From: Polytrichum commune
Lineage: Eukaryota > Streptophyta > Polytrichopsida > Polytrichales > Polytrichaceae
Direction: 5' to 3'
Assembly (NCBI GenBank): GCA_950295325.1
Contig: OX485809.1
Span: 36,521,081 to 36,585,080, forward strand
Length of the DNA stretch: 64,000 nucleotides
How positions within the stretch are numbered: position 1 is the stretch's first letter; each line of letters begins with the position of its first letter. This document shows positions 13,606 to 26,858 of the stretch, piece after piece. A model generated the notes under the pieces. It had not been told where the DNA came from and made no database searches. It worked only from the letters and a program-made list of their open reading frames with translations. A program made the position numbers and the translations under genes.

Positions 13606-13925
13606 AGTGTTAAATGGGGTTTTATGTCACTGGGGTAAGTTTTCTAAATGACACTTCTTATGAACGAGTTTTACAAGTATTGTCGTGGATGATTGAGATG
13701 TGGATGAAATCCACACCAATTATAAAAACAAAATTTTGGTATATTTTACATCTTAACATATTTTGTAATGAAAAATTGTCTTGGATCACTGGACAAATTG
13801 GATGAAAAATCACTTAGGTAGGTGATAGTAATTGCCACATTGTAAATCTATAATGTTCAGTTTGTTTTTTCACAAGGCATGATAAATAATGTTAGGTACA
13901 CATTTAGTGTTCCCGGCGGGTGAGT
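13606..13925 (+). mobile_element. Element B, copy 1 (left end lost)
   Basis: Shares GACACTTCTTATGAA, TATTGTC-TGGATGATTGAG, GTGATAGTAATTGC and AATAATGTTAGGT with the complete copies; ends ACATTTAGTGTTC where element A starts. Confidence 0.65.
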
Positions 13926-13978
13926 GCTTGAAGTGCTGGTCACGGGCATTCAGTCTCGTGTGTGAAGTGGCCCTTCCA
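13926..13978 (-). mobile_element. Element A, end fragment
   Basis: Reverse complement of the A left end: GCTTGAAGTGC-TGGTCACGGGC then GTCTCGTGTGTGAAGTGGCC. It sits directly against the right part of element B at 13606-13925. Confidence 0.6.
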
Positions 13979-14796
13979 ACTCGGTCAACGCATTTCAAAC
14001 ATGTATCTGACCAGGAGAAGATCGGCATGGGATGTATCGAAACCTTAAGTTATTAACTTAGTCGATGCATGATCAAGTTACAGGTGCATCCAACCATAAC
14101 TTAAGTTATGAACCCTGTTGATGAGATTGGGTGAGATCGAATGATGCAATAGTACTTGTCTCGCCTGGCGCAAGTATAACAATTTACAAATATCTATGAA
14201 AGACGGTGTAGATGATAGACATGTCTGCAGACAATTATAAGTTGGCGATGTAGTAGCAGTTTATTTGCATAGCAGCTCGGAGTAAGTAGCGATCGAAGCT
14301 GCTGGCAGGATCAAGGTTGATGGGGTTGAGCCTTTTGCATGCATTACAAGTATACGGCTTAGCTGGCCGGTTAGACTCTTTTGTGAGATTTGTCCAAAAC
14401 GTGTCCTTGATCCAGGCTTGTTGATGGGTCACGCAGAATCGTCATGTTGTTTTTGCTTCTCCGATCCTTATAATTATACAGGTCTTCATCAACTCGGAAT
14501 GTAGCAGGCACACTGCAATGTTCGTGTTTGAAAGCTAAATTTCTGGCACTGCCTCCGAGAGCTCTTCGGAGCTGATCCGACTTCTTTCTAAGTAGTGGAG
14601 ATTCATAACAAGTTTGAAGTCTCCTCACAACTCCTTGGGTAGGCAATCGGAGGGAACTCGTTAGCTTAGGTTGTGATTTGGCATTGTTTCATGAGGGGAG
14701 TGCTTTAAGATAGGCGCTGGATTGATTGCACCCCGTTGACAGACTCGGACTTTCGAGAAGATTTGGGAAGCATTTGGTTAGATGCTATTCGACAGG
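13979..14796 (+). other. Upstream region of the DUF599 gene
   Basis: Promoter and 5' leader expected here. GC rises from about 14220 on, as usual near a gene. The minus-strand frames at 14235-14646 lie in this region and show no domain. I see no convincing TATA box. Confidence 0.5.
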
Positions 14797-17188
14797 ATGG
14801 TGTGGAAGGAAGGATACCTCGATGCTGTCCTAGTGCCGGTGGGCATGATCATTTTGTTAGCATATCAAGCATCTCTGTATTGGAGAGTGACTCACGTTCC
14901 ATTGAAAACTGTAGTGGGTGTCAATCATCTGGCAAGAAGGCAATGGGTCTACAGTATGATGAAGGTACGTGATTAGCCTCAACATCCGTGATCCTCAGAC
15001 TGCTGCGTTTTCTCGGTGTCGTAGTTGTAGGTGAAAGTTAAAGACTCATGCCCTTCAACATTATCATCGAAGGTTAGAGTGACGTGTGTCAAACAGTTGT
15101 ATGTACTTCTATATCACAGGCGAAAGCCTAGTGCACGATTCTTCTGCCAGCCGAGTCTCTCTGATTTTCCCTACTTAGACTTGCGTGAGAATTTAGAGTG
15201 AATCTTTTGCAGACAGCACAAAGATTGGCGCCTGTTTAATGGTTACAGATCAAGTTGCTGTAATGGCGGCAAGCTTGCACATAATTTTCCCTACTGGACC
15301 TCCACGATAGGAATTTAGAGTGCATCCTCTGTGTACAGCTGCGCGGCACGAACTTGACTCTCGCCTGTTTTACAATTGCAGAGCAAGATGCTGCAATCAT
15401 GGCTGCAAGCTTGCACATGACTTTTCCGACTAGACTTCCAAAGTAGCAATTTAGAGTGAATCTTCTGTGTACAGCTGCGCGGCACGAACTTAATTGTCGC
15501 CTGTTTAACAATTACAGAGCAAGTTGCTGCAATCATGGCTGCAAGCTTGCATGTGACTTTTCCAACTAGACTCCTACGGTAGCAGTTTAGAGTGAATCTT
15601 CCGTGTACAGCTGCGCGGCACGAACTTAATTGTTGCCTGTTTGACAATTACAGAGCAAGTTGCTGCAATCATGGCTGCAAGCTTGCACATGACTTTTCCC
15701 ACTAGACTCCTACGGCAGCAATTTAGAGTGAATCTTCTGTGTACACCTGCTCAGAAACTTGATTATCGCCTCCTTAACGGTTGCAGATTGCAGCAACTTG
15801 AACATGAAGATTCCTGAGTGACTTTACGCATAGCTGCGCACAAGGATTGTCCGCCTATTTAACGGTTACAGAGCAAGTTGCTGCAATGGCTGCAGGATGG
15901 CACATGAATTTCCTACTACACTTTCACAGTAGGGATTTAGAGTGAAATCTCTGGGTACACCTGCTCAGAAACTTGATTATCGCCTGCTTAAAGGTTGCAG
16001 ATTACAGCAACTTGCATATGAAGATTCCAGAATGACTTTACGCATAGCTGCGCACAAGGATTGTCGCCTATTTAAACGTTACAGAGCAAGTTGTTTTAAT
16101 GGCAGCTATCTTGCACATGATACTTGCTACTAGATTTCCATAGGAAGTTAGAGCAAATCTTCTGTGCACAGTAGCTGCTCCCAAAGATCGTCGCCTGTTT
16201 GAAAGTTACAGAGCAAGTTGCTGCAATGGCTGCAAGCTTGCCCATGATTCTTCCTACCAGACCTTCGTAGGAATTTAGAGTGAATCTTCCGTGTACAGCT
16301 GCGCATGAATTTGATTGTCGTCTATTTAACGGTCACAGAGCAAGTGGCTGCAAAGGCAGCAATTTTGTACATGATTCTCCCTACAAGACTTGCATACGAA
16401 GTTTCGGACGAATCTGAACTTAATTGTCGCCTATTTTATGCTTACGGACTCGATTCTAGTTACTGTAATCTAAGAAATTTCAGGCACTCAATTGGTGTGC
16501 CTTAAATCTGTTGCAGGAAAACGACAAGAAGGGCATCGTGGCGGTGCAGACTTTGAGAAACACCATCATGACCTCCACGCTCATGGCAACCACCGCAGTT
16601 TTGATGTGCTCCGCCACTGTGGCCCTGATGGCCAGCGCCTACTTCAATGGGAAGAACACACTCTTAGGCGGCCACTCCCGGAATCTCGTGAACGTCAAGT
16701 ACTTCTGCATGCTGTCCTGCTTCGCCGCCTCCTTCATCTGCTACGTACAGTCTGTCCGGTATGTCAACCATGTCAACTTCCTCGTCAACGTCCCTCTCCA
16801 AGTAGACCAACAATATGGTCACTCGGGCAGCTGCATCCGAATCTCACCGGACTATGTTGCCAATGTGCTTGCCAAGGGATTTGACTTCTTCACCCTCGGA
16901 ACAAGGGGATTCTACACAGCTTTTCCTTTGGTGCTCTGGCTGTTTGGCCCCATCCCTGTGTTGCTGGCTTCCATTGCTCTTGTGCCATTGCTTCACTTCC
17001 TGGATGTCACTGATCTGGAGGACTGCGGTGTTGACGATCTCCCCCGGTACACCACTCAGCCAAAATTTGCTCTGAACCCTAACCTGGAAGTGCAGGCCAA
17101 CTCTGATTCTCCGAGAAGTGCTTCGGACCACCATTGGAACACCGTGGAGCTTAGAATACGAGCTGCACAGCCGGAGCTTGGTCGATAA
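14797..17188 (+). CDS. DUF599 family multi-pass membrane protein
   Basis: Two exons, 14797-14964 and 16517-17188, joined in phase 0 (AAG|gtacgt .. ttgcag|GAA), give 279 residues; DUF599 proteins in plants are usually about 240-260. The ATG at 14797 starts the conserved MVWKEGYLD; an in-frame ATG 15 bases upstream exists but lies outside the family pattern. Exon 1 holds the first membrane segment (about residues 9-30) and the conserved stretch ending RRQWVYSMMK; exon 2 starts ENDKKGIVAVQTLRNTIM, then has membrane segments near 74-98, 115-137 and 186-222, including the hallmark FPLVLWLFGPIPV. The C-terminal 50 residues are polar and probably cytosolic. The biochemical role of the family is unknown. 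The gene converges on the ABCG gene; the 1.55 kb intron is filled with a minisatellite. Family assignment is firm. Confidence 0.93.
15185..16420 (+). repeat. Minisatellite filling the DUF599 intron
   Basis: About ten degenerate units of roughly 105-137 bp follow one another. Each has, in order, TTTAGAGTGAATCTTC, a TGTGTACAGCTGCGC segment, CGCCTGTTTAACGGTTACAG, GAGCAAGTTGCTGCAATC and a GCAAGCTTGCACATGA segment. The TTTAGAGTGAATCTT anchor recurs near 15190, 15312, 15450, 15587, 15720, 15936, 16148 (degenerate) and 16274. Units near 15800 and 16010 are shorter variants. The long minus-strand open frames across 15236-15647 are a by-product of the repeat and not genes. Confidence 0.9.
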
Positions 17189-18991
17189 CTACTTTGATTC
17201 TTCTAGTCCTTATCCCTCGACTTGTCAAGAACGAAGTTAGTACTTTATCTTTTTGCCTCGACAGAGACGACTATGTTATGTTAACGATGTTAGTTCCTTT
17301 TCTGCTTCGATTCGTAGTGACGCCTATGTAGAATGCGATCTACGGTTACCCAGATGCTCAATTTGTCAGGCAATCATCTCATTTGCCTTGATGTTTGACA
17401 GTTACCGAAATTCATTCTAGAGAGTTTCGCAGAGAGCTTTTAGGCCTGCATTTTATTGTAAGCTGTGTAACTTAGCAGGCAAATATCTCATTTGCCTTCA
17501 AGTTTACCAGATGAACCAAAGATGGGTCGGAGCAGAGGCTTCTTGGCACCATCTTGAAATAGTTGGTTTTCATTTTTTGGACCTCCTGTGGACGGACACC
17601 AATCTCCCCCCTTGAAGAGTGTCCACATGGCCCATGTGTCAACTGCAACTACGAATTGCAGCGATGAGGGATATTACATGGTAGTCAGACTCCAAGTGAG
17701 CTTTGGATGTTCCGTTCATGAGATTCGATCTTTTTTGGAGTATACTAATTTAGCTGTAGAATATAGCGCCATGGCGGAAGAAGTCGATCCTATCGGAAGC
17801 ATCAGTTCGCATTGTGTGCATTTTTGTACGCGGCGACTTGAACCGAGTCATTCATGATGTTCATCGATGGTTGAACGCTGGGTAACGGATTTGGACTAAT
17901 AACGAAGCTGGGTTATCTATCTTACAAGATCCATTCCTCTCACATCGTAAATTCTTGGAATTGATGTCATGTTGGAAGACTCTCAAAATACAGTTTTACA
18001 CTTAGTTCTTGTGGATACAGTATCCGAGTTTACCTTCAAAAGCCGTGGAAAAGCCACAGCATGTAAATGTTGAATCAAATGAATAAGTAATCTTCAACTT
18101 GACAGACTATCTTCCTCTGTAATGTACACAAACCACTAGGAGGCGCACCTCCGATTCCCGATCTTGCAACTACCAATTCAGACACTTGGTGGTCTGCAAG
18201 TATCCACTCGATCCAAAGAATTTGATAAATTAACCTGACAATTGAATTTCTAGTTGTACTTTTTCAACTTATTTGGAAGTCGAATGACATTTGAGAAGCT
18301 TCTCCCCTCTGCAGTGACACGCCACTATTGAGTGTTAGTTTACCAGAATTCTCAATGTACATCACGAACATATATATGTTGACAAAACCATCTACATCCA
18401 ATGTATTCTATGCTCTCGAACTCGGCTTTCAAATTAGAGTAATCTGCATTCATGTGATATAATACTACCTACCATCAATCTTACCTTTCTATAATATTCA
18501 TACACTACCTAACAACATGGGAAACAGTGAGAAAACTGCACCGCTCTTGTTTAAGTGGGTACCTTGAGCACCCAGATGACTGAATTGGCATTGATGTCGA
18601 CAATCAGACATGAGAGAGAGGGTATCATCGCTTCCATATGTTGGCTGATGGTGTAGACTTCTGTGTAAGCTGGCAATAAATAAATCACAACAGAGGGCAT
18701 TAATTTGTCCTCTTTCCGATGTGGGCGCGATAATTTGAGAAGATTGTGTGTTGGCATGTTATGGTACATCTAGTGGAACATTCTGCACCAAGAAATGCAA
18801 GAAAATTTGTGTCAATGGTCTGCCACAGCGTTACTATTGGCTTCAGGTTTTTTGTTATGTATACTCATAGATGCTGCCATGCAATAGGCGATTGCAGTTT
18901 GTTGCCAAGAAGTTGTTGGCAACAATTTTGGAAATTTGTGAGATGAGTGCAACATTAGAAAGGGGGATAATTCATTGGAGGGCCTCACCGA
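17189..18991. other. Convergent 3' flanks of DUF599 and ABCG
   Basis: Contains the 3' UTRs of two converging genes. A duplicated motif, GGCAA-CATCTCATTTGCCTT at about 17370 and 17478, is the only repeat seen. No gene in between. Confidence 0.6.
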
Positions 18992-21900
18992 TCACTTCTG
19001 GCGGCTCCGGTTACTCATGAAGAGACAGATGAGGGCGATTGAACGGGTGACCATGCCATAGACCACAAGGATCACCAAGCAGAGTGCCCAATTTGTGAGT
19101 TGATAACCTTTGCTCTGCAGAATTGCACACCGCGTAATAATCCACACTCCTTTGTACCTGATTCATCTCAGATGAGCGTCCATAGCTGATTCAATAAGGG
19201 TTGTAGGAAAAAATAGTGTAAACCCTCAACCCTCAACCCTAAATCCAGCCTCCACTGTATATCTCATGATTTTGGTCTAGAGTTTTACATGAACCACATT
19301 CTGACAATACAGTGACTGATATATTAATGACTAAGTTGGAAAAAGGGCTCACCTTGCTGCATTGGCAACCACATAAGCCTCATTTGCCCACTGAGCGTAG
19401 CTGATATAGGTAAATGCAAGCAGTATCCCTGTCCTTTTGGCAGCTACAATTAACGTAGCCAGAATAGGAAGGAATACTGACAACTGCAGAGAAAATATCG
19501 AATACATGTCATCGGAGCACAACACAAATTTGTTGCAAAATATTTCAATATCTGATCAGCAACAACTAAATCTTTAACTCTTCAGAACCTGCATTCAGGA
19601 ATTCAAGGAATTGCACATTTACATTATTTCCTCTGGAAATCCTGATGCCAATTGAGGATTTTGATTGTAGTGTGTTTGTTGGGGACTAACCAGTTGAGCA
19701 GGTGCAGGTTGGAGGAGGATAGCGCAAATATACGCAATTCCAGTCACACAGTACACCAGCACGACAGTCACTGTGAAATTGTCAGTAAATGTAGAGCGAG
19801 GGTTGCTGAAAGAATAGAACATGGAGAGATATATAACTGGCTTGAGGACTACATTGAAGAGGTCCACCACATCCTTCGCCAGGAAGTAGGCAACTCTGTT
19901 GATTCCTGAAGCACTCTCTCGCCAGAAAGTTAACTTATCATTTGAGAAAGTCCTCAACGACGCTATCATCACCAAAAGCGCTGTCACAGTCCCCAACAAG
20001 AAAAATAAATTAGAACACATGAAGTTGAATCAAGGTCACCTCCAGCAAGTTGATTAAATTGAATTCTGTTCATTAAATTGATAGGTGGAAGTGTAGTGTG
20101 ACATTAGAGCTATCATCTAACTCAACATGACTCTCATTTTGGTCGGGACTTGGTTGTTTTACATAGAATACCTTCCATGTTTGGTGAGCTTGCAGTGCAT
20201 GCTTGGAGGTAGTGTGGAGGTTTGCACAAAGAACATTCTATACCGGTTCATTGAGGGTCAAACTCATTTTGGCATGCCAAGAGGTGCTAAAACTAGCTTG
20301 GCCCTCAATGAACCGAAAATAGGTTGCTCTTCATTCAAATTCAATCACTCCCTCCAAGCCTGCACCACAAGCGGAAAGATATTATTCAAACTGTATGCAA
20401 ATTAACCAATGAAAATCTGTAGTGGACATCCCATAATGTCCCAAAAGGAACTCTATTCTTCTAAAGGAATGTTGCCATGCCATATGCATAGAATTCAGGC
20501 AGCTGAAAGGCTGATTTCTCCTACATCCACGGCTTTGAAAACCTGCTCTACATTCTGTCGAGTTTTTTGTGTGAAACATCCATAACTCTTCGGTGTGTGC
20601 AGCAAGAAAAGTCACAGCAAACTAGGAGCTGGGAGTTTTGAACACGGCATAGAGTTGCAGCCCTACTCTTTAACACACACAAAAAGACATGGAAGAAGTG
20701 GACGGGAGAGAATGTGTACAGAGAGCAATGAGGGTGTAGAAGTAGCCTTGGGATCCAAGATTGGTGTCATTCATATTGGAAAGAAAACCCACGCAAGCCC
20801 CTGCCATCAACAAAATGATGTAATCTTGGAACTGGACTCGAGCTTCGCGAAATCGTTGCTTTCCCACTCTGCGCTTGCACAGGAGATTTATCAAGCCATC
20901 AACAAACGAATGAAATGCACATTTGAAAGATAGATGAGCTCCTCATCAGCGCAAATACAGAAATTGGCATGGAGAAATTAACTCTGAGGTTGGGGAAGTC
21001 TCACCGTTCGAGAATGATGCAAAATTGATGAAAGAATCCAGGAGTGTTTCGACCGGACTTATTCTCCACTCTATGGAACACGCTGGCTAACAAGTCTTTC
21101 CTCACCGCGACAAACATCTTGATCTCCATCCAGAAGTCTTGGAAGAAGGACGTCTTGCGCTTCGCCTCCTTGTTAGAGGGCATTTTCCCGCCATGCCCGC
21201 CTGATTGAAGTTCAGCCGCTTTAGCCATCAAGTCAGGTGGTATGTTGTAACCATTGTTGATCATCCACATGATAGGCAGGTTTTTGGGGTCGAAGTGTGG
21301 TTGATCCGCCGGCAACACGATGCCCTCCAATGCGTCCATGAAATGGTCGGGGGGGTTGATCCGCTCAGGAACAACTAAGCCTAACCCTGAAAAATAATCC
21401 TCAACTTCGTTCACAGGGCCGAGGTATACTGTACGTCCACCCTTCGCCAAGAACATCACGTCGTCGAACATTTTGAACAGCCCATAACTGCACCACAGAA
21501 CAAAAGATTCGGGACGAATGTGGGTGTTTAAGATTGCATCTCTATATTCACAACCAACACCACATCATTTGTGTCCAGTGCTCTCTAAACTGACACAAAC
21601 AGTGTACTTTTATATCTGCTCAAACTCAGATACTATGCTAAACCCTTAAACCCTAAACCCCGATGCAGAAATTGTAGTTGTCACAGATATTTCGTGTTGA
21701 AAAATTAATGGCGTGCGTGAAAATAATAATAATAATAATACATTATATATATATATATATATATACATGTCTACCTGGGTTGATGAAGCACGACACCGAC
21801 ATTGACTCCAACATTAGCCTCTCGGCGCAAGGCTTGGAGAACCAAACGTGAGGAAGTGCTGTCGAGACCAGATGTGGGCTCGTCCAAGATTAAGAGAGAG

Positions 21901-24900
21901 GGTTCCATGACCATCTCAAGCCCCACGTTGACGCGCTTTCTTTGGCCACCCGAAATACCACGCTTCTCCACCGTACCCACCTGGGAATCTCGAATCGGTC
22001 CGAGTCCCAGAGCGGCGATGATTCGCTCCACTATAAGCACTTTGTCACATATTGGCATGTCCACAGGCAGCCTGCGGGAAGCAAAAAATGTGGGAAGACA
22101 CCATGAGAAGAATATTAGATTTAAGCTGCAATAAAGTTACCCTCTAACTCAACATGGCTTGTGGTCGGGAGTTCGTTGTTTTGCATACAACAACTTCCAT
22201 GTCCGGTAAGTTTTCGGTGCATGCTCGGAGGGAGTGCATCCGTTTGAACGAAGGACATATCATATCCGTTCATTGAGGGTCAAACTCATTTTGGCATGCC
22301 AAGAAGTGATAAAACGATTGGCCCTCAATGAACAAAAATAGGTTTCTCTTTGACCAAATTCAACCACAACCTCCAAGCATGCACCACAAATGGAAAGATA
22401 TGATTGAATCTGTATGCAAAACAAATCAACTATGAAAAATTATAAGGGGCCAAAAGGATAACTCTAATGACTACCAAATTCGGGCTTCGGATTCATCACC
22501 CTCAACAGAAACTGTACCTGTAGCTGGCACTGAACCACAAATTCTCCTCCACTGTCAGATTGCCATGGACGATATCATCCTGTGGCACAAACCCAATGAT
22601 GCTCTTGAATGATTGAATGGAATCTGCCCTCCCATTGATGAAGACTGCACCGGTGGTACGGCTATGCGTTGCCTTACCTGCAAGCGCATTCAAGAATGTT
22701 GTCTTGCCAGCCCCTGATGGCCCCATCACCGCAGTGATCCTTCCAGGTGACAAACGCCCTGTCACATTGCTCAAAATCTTTTTCCCGGAGCCTTTTAAGA
22801 AGAGGGAGAGATCGATGAAGCTCAATTCGATGGGGGGACGCATTTTGCCCACCACTTGGCCACCATATGCCTCCGAAGCATCGGTCTCAGTTGCAAAACC
22901 AAAGTGCTTCTCCTTCTCTATCTGCCCATATGCATATGCAAAAATTTGACTCTGAGATTCCCGCAATGGAGTTGCAAGTGAAGTTGGCCTCCTGCCTCTC
23001 AGACTGCCATCCTTGCTACTCCGAACCTCGGATAACCCCTCATTCGACAAGTCTTCGACATTCACCTCTGGGACAGGCACGGGTGCATACAGATCAAGAT
23101 CCGCAACATCGCTGGGCTCCATGTACTGTACAAGTGGGATGCCGTCCAAATTGCGACCGCTCATGCTTGTATCCTCGTTGATCGGCTGGTTTGTTACATT
23201 TGGGTGCGGGGTGACTCCACCGGTGTAGAAATCACTCGGCGGGCCTCTTCCATTCTGCAAATGAACACAATACCGATATTCCCCAAATGTTAAAATCCGA
23301 GAATCGATGGATCGAGGGTGGAGTTGATCGGAGATGTCATACGATTAAATAACCATAAGACTCCCTTAATGTAATGCAATTAAACATCCTGTGGAATTCC
23401 CACACGCCTTGCTCGCACCAAAACCTAATGCGTTGCACTTTGGCTTGTCAGTAAGAATTTCGTATAGGAATTCATATTTGCAAATCACTCGGCGGGCCTC
23501 TGCCATTCTGCAAATGAACACAGTAAGGATGCTCCCCGAATGTTAATAAACGAGTATCGATCGAGAATGGAGTTGATCGAAGATGTTACATGATGAACTG
23601 CATAACTTGAAGACTTTGTTAATGTAATGCAATCAAACATCACGTAGCGTTCCCACACGCCTTGCTCGCACCGAGACTTAATGCGCTGAATCTTGGTTTG
23701 CAAGTAAGAATTTCGTAGAAAATTTCAGATTTGCAAATGACTCGGCGGGCCTCTGCCATTCTACAAATGAACACAGCAAGGATGTTCCCCGAATGTTAAC
23801 AACCGAGAATTGATCGAGAGTGGAGTTGATCGGAGATGTTACATGATGGTGAACTAGGATAATCCTACGACTTGGTTAATGTCATGCAATTAAACATCAC
23901 GTAACGTTCCCACACGCCTTACTCGCACCGAAACCTAATGCGCTGAATTTTGATTTGCAACTGAAAATTTCGTTAGAGAAGATCATACTTGAAGTTCATC
24001 GGAGTCAGGTCGTGTGTAAGTTTGGCGTTTCCTGGAGACAGTCTTGCTCAATTTGCGAGAGAAATTGGATGCCCCCCTTTTGGCACTCTCCGTGGCCTGC
24101 CTCCACCGCTCCAAGCCTGAGATCCTCTCCACCGCTTGCCTCTGTGCAATGTCCCTTGCCCTTGACTTGCGTCTCTTTTTTATGTCCATCAGCCAATCGG
24201 AGCATGTGAATACGAGCAAAAGCACGATTGTTAACACCGCCTGCAACAAACCCACAATTGGATCATTAGAGGTATCCTATTAACTCAATGGGACTTTTCG
24301 TCGCGGAGTTCGTCCCCTATGATTTTTCCACTGGACGTATGAGGATTGCAAATTCAAGTACTTGCAGCATTCACAAAAGGAAAAAGGTGTTCAGATTAAC
24401 AGCAGGAAGAGGACGTACGATAATTAAGCCGCCGACGCCTGAAAGATTTTGCTTCACAAGATTATCGTCCGAACAGGCGGTAAAGTGCGAGCAGGCTGCA
24501 ACAACGAAAACGAAGAAATAGAGTGGAGACTTAGGGAAAATCATGCCCCTCTGTTGTAGATGCACATCATCTATCTCCTCTCAAACAGCAAGAAACAGAG
24601 GAATACCAGGCGGTTTTGTAGTTGAAGAAAACGATCAATTTTCACCAGACTCACCTTCTGCAGCTGTTGAACCTAGCCGACAATAGTGCCTGCAAACACC
24701 ATACAGACGATTTTCTGAGACACACGTAGGATCATTCGGCAACAATGATGTGACAAATAGTGGATCATTCGATGAGCTGGAGACTGAACCGAAGCAAGAA
24801 CAACTCCGAACTCATTAGCTATGTGTAACCTAGCATTTGATATGTGTTAAAGCAGCTTCGGTGCTTCGAATCATGATTCTCCACATTCTCTATTCTATGA

Positions 24901-26817
24901 GAAACCTCTCTGAAACTATAATGCATCCCGAAACAATATTTTAGAAAACTTGGGAATCGGTACACACCCGCTGGAGCAATTTGATTGCACAGTCGTAGTT
25001 GGACAGAAGAAACCAGCAGGACAGAAAATGCTTTGAGAAGACTGCACATCGGCCCATTTGTCGGCTCCCCCACATTGACTGTTTGTGCCTTGCGTTACTT
25101 GGTAGCCATATCTGGGCCACCCCGAGATCAATCAAAGAAGTCAGTCAATTGAAGATTTGTGGTAGCAACCAATGTATCCAGTCTACCATTCAAGTATCCT
25201 GACTTCCAGGTTCAGGTACTCGTCAACAGAAAGATTTAAATATCCTACCCCGAGCCAAGTATGAATAACAGGATGCTCTAAAAGAAATTCTAAGAGGAAC
25301 AAAGGTAAGGCAGCAGGCTTACGGATCACAACTCCCTGTGACTGGATTCAGTGTCGCCTGCGGACAATACGCACCGAGCGGACACGCTGCAAGAGCCACA
25401 AAGACCTTCAAACTTCAGCAGTCTGGATTTCAGCAACAATTCATCCGGGCACACATGAAAATGACAAGCTACAATTGTAGTTGATAGGATATCTCGCGGA
25501 ATTATTCTACAAGCCTTTTGAATTCTTCGAATGTAGTTGAATGTGTTGCCATCGTTGATGTCTTTTGTCAGTGTATTGTTTAATCTATGGAGTATCATAC
25601 AAATTGCTCTCTCTTTCTGAACACACATTTTCATTCAAGGCATACTCTCGAAGCCTTTGACCGACGCAACATAACATTGACGCAGTAGGGTTCGGAGTAC
25701 TCACGGAGCATACACGAGAGGCCTCGGGGACAAAAGAAACCAGCACAACAAGGCAGAGGGTTGAGGGTTCGCTCAGGAATAGGTTGGCCGGCCGCAAGAG
25801 ATGTGTTGCCGATAACGGCGGCCGACCATCCGGACTCGCAGGCTTGACCCCACGAGGTGAAATTACAATTCTGGTTGGGCGGGGGTGTATTTACAGACTG
25901 GAGGTTGTCGAAGTAACTCTTGATCTCCGCCGCGCCGCAGAGGCGATCCGTAACCGAGCCCTCTGCACAGTCAACAGTTCACAATTGTCAAGAGTCCTAC
26001 TTTCTTAGGGGCTAAACCTCTAGAGAAGAGATAAGATAGAGAGACAAGTCATTGCAATTTCTGGACCTAAATGTGGTTGTTCTTGCAAAGCATCAAAGCT
26101 CTGAATTCTTGTAAGAAGCATGTTAATTTCTCAGTTTGATGGTATTCAGATACTGATGTTGATAGGCTGAGGTATGTAATATACATACGAGTGTAAGCTA
26201 AACATTCCGCCAAGAAGGGTGCATCCGGTTGAAAGCCAAAGACATCATTCCTCTCCGTTTCCCTGCACGCTTCCATAAGATTCGCAGGGTTAGATGAGTG
26301 ACCCTCCCAAAAGACTCAACAAATACATCTCTAATACTTTGTGGCCTCTCTAGAACCATTCCATACATCTCTCCAGTTAGATTCGCCAATTTCAGACCTT
26401 CTCAGCGAGCTTCCCGGCCATATAAAATGGTGCCCTGAGTAGTAGCAACCCATTAAAGATGTATCCTGCTAGAATGCCGTACATTCTTCATCATGCACTT
26501 GTTTAGAGTGGCTGCTAAACACATTATTGCAATTTCCCAGGTAGGACCTTGACCCACCACCACGACCTGAGCTTCAAGTGCACTTTTACCTTGTGACAGC
26601 AGACACAAGATTAAGATCCAAAAATGTGAGGAAGGAAAGGTTTCCACCGCATTCTTGTCGTGCACGATGTATCTCAATTCCGAAAAAACTATATATATAT
26701 AACTCCGCTATGATCCTTCCTGTGATTCCACAATTTGAGTCCTGCGAATGCGATGCTTCAAGTGCACCTTGAAGTGCCAACGCTCAAAAACCCTTGGCTT
26801 GGAACAAGCGACAAAAG

Positions 26818-26858
<41 letters not shown>

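Noticed and set aside
15236-15647. Minus-strand frames of 91 and 110 codons with internal repeats
   Set aside because: They arise from the minisatellite in the DUF599 intron; the repeat in the protein is the DNA repeat read through.
15185-16420. Regularly spaced repeats resembling a CRISPR array
   Set aside because: Units are long and tandem without unique spacers, lie in a plant gene intron, and there are no cas genes.
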